This document shows positions 7,495 through 11,060 of a DNA stretch of 11,060 nt, piece after piece. Within the stretch, counting starts at the first letter, position 1, and each line of letters starts with the position of its first letter. Origin of the DNA: Bacteroidales bacterium (GTDB lineage: Bacteria; Bacteroidota; Bacteroidia; Bacteroidales; 4484-276); the NCBI GenBank assembly GCA_018400545.1, contig JAGYLT010000050.1, positions 1 through 11,060 of the forward strand. The letters run 5' to 3'. The notes beneath the pieces were generated by a model. It did no database searches and was not told the origin of the DNA. It saw only the letters and a list, made by a program, of their open reading frames with translations. A program made the position numbers and the translations under genes.

Positions 7495-7947
7495 ATGAAA
7501 AAAATAATTGCAATATCAATTTTCATAATCGCATCATTTCAATTGTTTTCTCAATCAACTGAGGTTCCATTTACTTTGGAGGACAGGGATAGAATAATAA
7601 AGTTGGAGGAGAAGGTTAATTCAAATAATGAAAAAATCGAATCGCTTCGTAATGAAATGAATGCAAAATTTGAAGGTGTTGATAATAGATTTGATTCCAT
7701 GGAGTCAAGATTTGATGCTATGGAATCAAGATTTGAAGGCATCTATTGGATGTTAGGAATTATAGTAACGATAGTTTTGTTTACTTTGGGATACATGATT
7801 TGGGATCGCCGTACAGCATTATATCCGGTTCAGCAAAAATCATTTGAGCATGAAGAGCGCCTGCGAAAGCTTGAACACGTAGCCAAAGAACAGGCAAAAA
7901 AAGACCCATCTTTTGCTGAATTACTCAGAGTTGCCGGATTGTTGTAA
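7495..7947 (+). CDS. Signal-peptide, coiled-coil, single-span membrane protein
   Basis: A 150-residue protein starting at the ATG at 7495. The open frame extends back to a TTG at 7444, but the ATG gives a clean signal peptide (MKKIIAISIFIIASFQLFSQ, residues 1-20) and follows a promoter-like box. Residues about 28-82 are a charged heptad-patterned coiled coil, including repeats of the type R-F-D-x-M-E-S at residues 65-82. A membrane span follows at about 84-103 (YWMLGIIVTIVLFTLGYMIW), then a basic, charged C-terminal tail (104-150) with a second possible helix. The predicted layout is a periplasmic coiled coil, one span and a cytoplasmic tail. I do not recognise a named family; similar short repeat-bearing coiled-coil membrane proteins occur widely. 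Its base composition is more A/T-rich than the neighbours. It sits between the propeller gene and the first regulator, with no evident functional link. Confidence 0.75.
   Translation: MKKIIAISIFIIASFQLFSQSTEVPFTLEDRDRIIKLEEKVNSNNEKIESLRNEMNAKFEGVDNRFDSMESRFDAMESRFEGIYWMLGIIVTIVLFTLGYMIWDRRTALYPVQQKSFEHEERLRKLEHVAKEQAKKDPSFAELLRVAGLL
7666..7740 (+). repeat. 21-bp in-frame tandem repeat within the coiled-coil gene
   Basis: Units at 7687-7707 and 7708-7728 each encode RFD-x-MES. A partial copy is at 7729-7740 and a diverged one at 7666-7686 (KFEGVDN). Seven codons per unit equals one coiled-coil heptad, so unit gain or loss would lengthen or shorten the coil without breaking the frame or register. 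Confidence 0.75.
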
Positions 7948-8047
7948 TTTAAATTTTAAAAGATAAGCGTGCCTGCCTCCAGCCACATCAAAATTTGGTG
8001 ATCGTAAATATCTATAATACAGCTTGTTACATATTTATTTTTTATTT

Positions 8048-8055
8048 TACCTTTG
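8048..8055 (+). promoter_or_regulatory. Candidate -7 box for the first TetR gene
   Basis: TACCTTTG matches TAnnTTTG exactly, with CTTG at 8023-8026 as a possible -33 element 21 bp upstream. The expected transcript start is near 8062, about 30 nt before the ATG at 8092. The TTG at 8077 in the same frame would also be on the transcript. Confidence 0.5.
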
Positions 8056-8091
8056 CCCGATATTTCATAAGTTCAATTGATTTACAGATTG

Positions 8092-8724
8092 ATGGACGAT
8101 CAACTCAAGCAGATTCTTTCTAAAATCAGGTTGCTGGCACTCCAGGAAGGCATCGAGAATATTTCTGTTAAGTCGCTGTGCGAGAAGCTCAACATTTGTG
8201 AGGATACTTTTTATCAGCACATCAGGGATGAAAATGACCTGGTGGTGAAAGTGCTTGAATTTGAACGAAGCCGGTTTAGCGAAATATTTGTTGAATACGA
8301 TTTTGAAGGCATGAATGCGATCGATATTCTCATGATCGTCAGCAAGGAAATTGCAAGCCGGTATTATGATGTTACACCCACCATCAGTGTGTTGCTCAAA
8401 GAAAAATACCCAATAATTTACCAGGAACATTTTCAGAAACGCATGGATTTCATTTTCATGAAAATCCAGATCAACCTGCAAAAAGGAATCAGCCAGGGCA
8501 TGTATCGCAACGATCTGAGCATTGAGCTGGTGTCGCGGTTATACATGAGCCGGTTGATCGACATCCACAATGAACATATTTTCCCATCCGATCAGTTTTC
8601 GTTTTCCACGCTTTTCGAAGTCATGTTCGAAAATTTTGTAAGGAGCATTGCCACCACAGAAGGCCTGAAGTATTTCGCCAGAAAGAAGAAAAGCCTGAAT
8701 TTTAACAAACGTAAGATTAAGTAA
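8092..8724 (+). CDS. TetR/AcrR-family transcriptional regulator (first of tandem pair)
   Basis: A 210-residue TetR-like protein from the ATG at 8092; an in-frame TTG at 8077 would add five residues (MIYRL) with no match in the paralogue. The N-terminal DNA-binding domain covers about residues 5-55, with the helix-turn-helix at about 25-45 (ISVKSLCEKLNICEDTFYQHI). The remaining helices form the ligand/dimer domain. It aligns without gaps, offset by 5 residues, to the next gene: I count 68 identities in about 205 positions, with blocks MNAID, VSK, KGI, IELV and FEVMFEN. Its recognition helix differs (ICEDTFYQHI against ISKKTLYQYV), so it probably binds a different site. Two Cys (30 and 36) in the DNA-binding domain are unusual and absent from the paralogue. 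It likely regulates itself and/or the downstream efflux genes (inference). Confidence 0.85.
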   Translation: MDDQLKQILSKIRLLALQEGIENISVKSLCEKLNICEDTFYQHIRDENDLVVKVLEFERSRFSEIFVEYDFEGMNAIDILMIVSKEIASRYYDVTPTISVLLKEKYPIIYQEHFQKRMDFIFMKIQINLQKGISQGMYRNDLSIELVSRLYMSRLIDIHNEHIFPSDQFSFSTLFEVMFENFVRSIATTEGLKYFARKKKSLNFNKRKIK

Positions 8725-8781
8725 GCCCGTCCTTTTAAACCCGCACAACATTTTTAGGGGTTTCATGTTAAGGGAGTCAAA

Positions 8782-8809
8782 GGAAACGTTTTGTGATGAA
8801 ATCGTTTCC
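8782..8809. promoter_or_regulatory. Palindrome between the TetR genes, candidate operator
   Basis: Inverted arms GGAAACG (8782-8788) and CGTTTCC (8803-8809) extend inward with three more matching pairs (TTT/AAA) after one mismatch, giving 10 of 11 pairs in a 28-bp element. It ends 24 bp before the TTG start of the second regulator, a typical place for TetR-family autoregulation. No T-run follows, so a terminator is less likely. I found no second copy elsewhere in the window. Confidence 0.5.
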
Positions 8810-8833
8810 GCCGTTTCTTAACACCATCTTAAT

Positions 8834-9466
8834 TTGAACAATACGACAGACAACGAAAAGCTGAATTACATTCTGGATCAAAGCCGTGACCTCTTCCTGA
8901 AGTATGGCATCCGGAGTATTTCCATGGATGATATTGCAAGGGAGCTGGGCATCTCAAAAAAAACCCTGTATCAGTATGTGAAAAATAAATCCGATTTGTT
9001 AGCCAAGGGGTTTAAAAAAATCCAGCTGGATTTTGTATCCAGCATCTATGAGGTTTGCAGCCGCGAGATGAATGCCATTGATGAGTTGCTCGAAGTTAGT
9101 AAACTGGTTAACCAGGAATTGAAGAAATATAATCCATCCTCGGTTTATGATATGCAGAAGTATTACCCGGAGGTATTCAACACACATATTGCCGAAGAAA
9201 AGGAATACACTTACCGGATGATCCTGGAAAACCTGGAGAAAGGGATCAGGGAAGGCATCTACCGCGAAGATCAGGATATTGAACTTGTGGCCAATCTATA
9301 CATCCAAAAGGTAGAAAGCATCCACGACGAAAAATTCCTGAGCCAGGCAAATATTACCATGGAAGGCATTTTTGAGGTGATGTTCGAAAATCATATCCGG
9401 GGAATTTCCAATCAAAAAGGAATCGAATATTTTGAAAAACGCAAACAGCAACTAAACTTTGAATAA
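8834..9466 (+). CDS. TetR/AcrR-family regulator of the adjoining efflux operon
   Basis: A 210-residue regulator that begins at a TTG. A stop codon lies in frame at 8819-8821 and the next in-frame ATG is at residue 31, inside the helix-turn-helix, so TTG is the only sensible start. The DNA-binding domain (about residues 10-60) contains the classic pattern ISMDDIARELGISKKTLYQYV, followed by K-N-K-S-D-L, typical of the family. The C-terminal helices (65-210) form the effector and dimer region and are paralogous to the preceding regulator. The TolC-like gene starts 3 nt after its stop, implying one transcript and probable translational coupling. Regulators in this position usually repress their own efflux operon and are released by a pump substrate (family knowledge); which compound is unknown. 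Confidence 0.9.
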   Translation: MNNTTDNEKLNYILDQSRDLFLKYGIRSISMDDIARELGISKKTLYQYVKNKSDLLAKGFKKIQLDFVSSIYEVCSREMNAIDELLEVSKLVNQELKKYNPSSVYDMQKYYPEVFNTHIAEEKEYTYRMILENLEKGIREGIYREDQDIELVANLYIQKVESIHDEKFLSQANITMEGIFEVMFENHIRGISNQKGIEYFEKRKQQLNFE

Positions 9467-9469
9467 AGC

Positions 9470-10846
9470 ATGAGACAAAATCTGATCTTAGTATTGATGC
9501 TGGTCTGGACAGCCATTGGAGGTGTCCGGGCACAGGAGCAAACGGCTGATACACCGGTGATGTATTTTTCGCTGCAGGACGCACGGGCGTTTGCAGCCGA
9601 AAATAACTACGATGTGATCAATGCACTTAAAGACATCGAAAAAGCCAGGGAACAGGTAAAGGAAACCAGAGCCATTGGATTGCCGCAGGTGGATGCATCC
9701 GTTGCGTATAACGATTTTATCGACATCCCCACCCAATTGATCCCGGCTGAGTTTCTCGATCCCACCGATCCCAGCCTGGCCGGAACATTTTTCCCGGTGA
9801 AATTCGGGACCAAGTACAACATGACTGCTTCGGCACAGGCAAGCATGCTTTTGTTCAGCGGCGAGTATATCGTTGGTTTACAGGCATCAAAAGTGTTTGT
9901 GGATTATTCACAAATGCAGTACGACAAAATGATGATCGAACTCGACAAGAGTGTGGCACAGTCTTATTACCTTGTGCTGGTCTCAAAGCGGAACATCAGT
10001 ATTATCGATTCCACACTGGTTTCGTTGAAGGAGATCAGGGAAGCCAATGAAGCCCTGTATGAAAACGGATTTATTGAGGATACCGACGTTGACCAGGTTA
10101 AGCTCCTGATTTCGGATCTCGAAGCCACACTCATCAACTCGCGCAACAACCTGGAAATTTCAAGAAACATGCTGAAATTTACCATGGGTTTGCAACTGGA
10201 AAATGAAATTGAGCTCACCGATGACCTGGATGAAATACTGGATAAAATGGACAAAGAATTGCTTTACCAGGCGCCCTTAAATTACAGGAAGAATATTGAT
10301 TATAGAATTCTTGAAAACCAACAGGAACTGGCCTACCTGGATTTAAAACGGTACAAATCGCAGTATCTGCCCCAGCTATACACGTTTTTTACCTATCAGG
10401 AAAATGCATTCCGCCAGGAGTGGAACTTTTTTAAAAGTGGTGAGGACTGGTATAAAACCACAATTTGGGGTGTACAGTTGGATGTTCCCATTTTCCAGAG
10501 TGGTGCACGATCAGCAAAGGTCAGCCAGGCCAAAATTCAGCTCGACCAGCTTGAGGTGATGGATGAGAAACTAAAAGCCGGCCTGAAAATTCAGGTTAGT
10601 ACGGTAAGGAATAATTTCCTCAATGCCTGGAAAGTTTACCAGAACAAAAAGGAGGGGCTCGAAATTTCATTTAAGATTTATGAGAAAACACAGCAGAAGT
10701 TGCAGGAAGGTGTTTCGTCCAGCATCGAACTTCAGCAAAATTATAATCAATACCTCAATTCAGAAGGTGATTATATGATAGCCATCCTGGAATTACTGAA
10801 TAACAAGCTTGAACTTGAACTGCTGCTCACCCAATACGAAAATTAA
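9470..10846 (+). CDS. TolC-like outer membrane efflux channel
   Basis: A 458-residue outer membrane factor that forms the trimeric exit duct of an RND-type tripartite pump. Residues 1-22 are a signal peptide (hydrophobic ILVLMLVWTAIGG, cleavage near RAQ). The mature part shows the family's internal duplication: two OEP repeats, about residues 33-240 and 275-455, each with a helix leading into a Leu-Pro-Gln turn (LPQVDASVAY at 71-80, LPQLYTFFTY at 300-309) and a later strand ending in a Phe-(x)-Ser-Gly turn (LLFSGEY near 127-133, PIFQSGARSAKV at 340-351). Long coiled helices fill 140-240 and 350-455. The protein has no Cys, so it is not lipidated. The length is usual for Bacteroidetes members. 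It sits 3 nt after the second TetR gene and just before an adaptor gene, the standard regulator-channel-adaptor-pump order in this phylum. Confidence 0.92.
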   Translation: MRQNLILVLMLVWTAIGGVRAQEQTADTPVMYFSLQDARAFAAENNYDVINALKDIEKAREQVKETRAIGLPQVDASVAYNDFIDIPTQLIPAEFLDPTDPSLAGTFFPVKFGTKYNMTASAQASMLLFSGEYIVGLQASKVFVDYSQMQYDKMMIELDKSVAQSYYLVLVSKRNISIIDSTLVSLKEIREANEALYENGFIEDTDVDQVKLLISDLEATLINSRNNLEISRNMLKFTMGLQLENEIELTDDLDEILDKMDKELLYQAPLNYRKNIDYRILENQQELAYLDLKRYKSQYLPQLYTFFTYQENAFRQEWNFFKSGEDWYKTTIWGVQLDVPIFQSGARSAKVSQAKIQLDQLEVMDEKLKAGLKIQVSTVRNNFLNAWKVYQNKKEGLEISFKIYEKTQQKLQEGVSSSIELQQNYNQYLNSEGDYMIAILELLNNKLELELLLTQYEN

Positions 10847-10930
10847 TCCGGAATTTAAATCATGAAACATATCATCTTAAACAGGATTCAAAAAGAAACC
10901 ATCACAATGAAAACAAAATATTTGCATACC

Positions 10931-11060
10931 ATGAAATCAATCAAATCGGCCGGTACTTTGCTCATGCTGGCACTGGCACTGCTAATGGTTCAATCCTGCG
11001 GCGGGCCACAGGATAAAGCGGCACAACTCCAGCAACTGAAAAAAGAACGCGACAAGCTCA
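10931..11060 (+). CDS. RND efflux periplasmic adaptor lipoprotein, N-terminal part
   Basis: The gene is cut by the right end of the window; 43 codons are visible from the ATG at 10931. That start gives a compact lipoprotein signal (MKSIKSAG, then TLLMLALALLMVQSC) with the lipidated Cys at residue 23. In-frame ATGs at 10907 and 10862 are also possible; 10862 is closest to the TolC stop (15 bp) but would give an unusually long N-region. After the Cys comes GGPQDKAAQLQQLKKERDKL, the beginning of a charged helix as in Bacteroidetes membrane-fusion adaptors, whose alpha-hairpin contacts the TolC tip. The product would be anchored to the inner membrane and link the channel to an RND pump. The family call rests on the operon position plus this short N-terminus. 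Confidence 0.7.
   Translation, partial: MKSIKSAGTLLMLALALLMVQSCGGPQDKAAQLQQLKKERDKL

Noticed and set aside
7990..8005. Partial symmetry ATCA...TGAT around AAATTT upstream of the first TetR gene as its operator.
   Set aside because: Only the outer four pairs match and the centre is out of phase, so the symmetry is too weak to call.
8737..8763. Inverted repeat AAACCC/GGGTTT after the first TetR gene as terminator or operator.
   Set aside because: Only 6-bp arms with a 15-nt loop and no T-run; common by chance in a sequence of this composition.
8065..8766. Minus-strand open frames across the TetR genes, such as 8065-8481 and 8539-8766.
   Set aside because: They overlap clear TetR coding regions and encode no recognisable protein features.
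1..11060. Possibility of a defence system, CRISPR array, prophage or insertion sequence.
   Set aside because: No spaced direct repeats, transposase, integrase, nuclease or phage genes were seen; the genes are transport, redox, secretion and efflux functions.

Overview
The window looks like chromosomal DNA of a Bacteroidetes (Bacteroidota) bacterium, probably a free-living or sediment-type member of the Bacteroidales/Marinilabiliales side. The evidence is a C-terminal type IX secretion (T9SS) sorting domain on the secreted beta-propeller protein, a lipoprotein with acidic residues after the lipobox Cys, start codons without clear Shine-Dalgarno sequences, and several exact matches to the Bacteroidetes -7 promoter box TAnnTTTG placed 20-37 nt before start codons. 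No rRNA, tRNA, CRISPR array or complete insertion sequence was seen.

Layout. Positions 1-210 hold no supported gene. A small outer-membrane-type lipoprotein (211-642, +) converges on a 53-residue gene on the minus strand (668-829) that is easily missed because of its size. A run of degenerate 7-bp repeats (916-957) separates this from a minus-strand block of three genes. In transcription order these are a glutamate/C4-dicarboxylate symporter of the SLC1/DAACS family (5682-4264), an AbgT-family transporter (4165-2603) and a sulfide:quinone oxidoreductase-like flavoprotein (2459-1002). Gaps of about 100-145 bp separate the three, so they may be separate transcripts. A 10-bp-arm palindrome lies between the AbgT gene and the SQR-like gene. 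Divergent from the symporter is a secreted six-Asp-box beta-propeller protein with a T9SS tail (5826-7394, +), followed by a small coiled-coil membrane protein (7495-7947, +) whose true start is inside the longest open frame.

The right-hand third is a drug-efflux type locus on the plus strand. It has two tandem TetR-family regulators of identical length (8092-8724 and 8834-9466) that align without gaps, then a TolC-like outer membrane channel (9470-10846) only 3 nt after the second regulator. It ends with the first part of an RND-type periplasmic adaptor lipoprotein that runs off the window (from about 10931). The inner-membrane RND pump is expected just beyond the right edge. A palindrome between the two regulators is a candidate operator.

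The genes are mostly of recognisable families. The parts least explained by known families are the 53-residue gene, the heptamer repeat, the two palindromes, the coiled-coil membrane protein and the duplicated regulator. I found no clear evidence for a wholly new multi-gene system.
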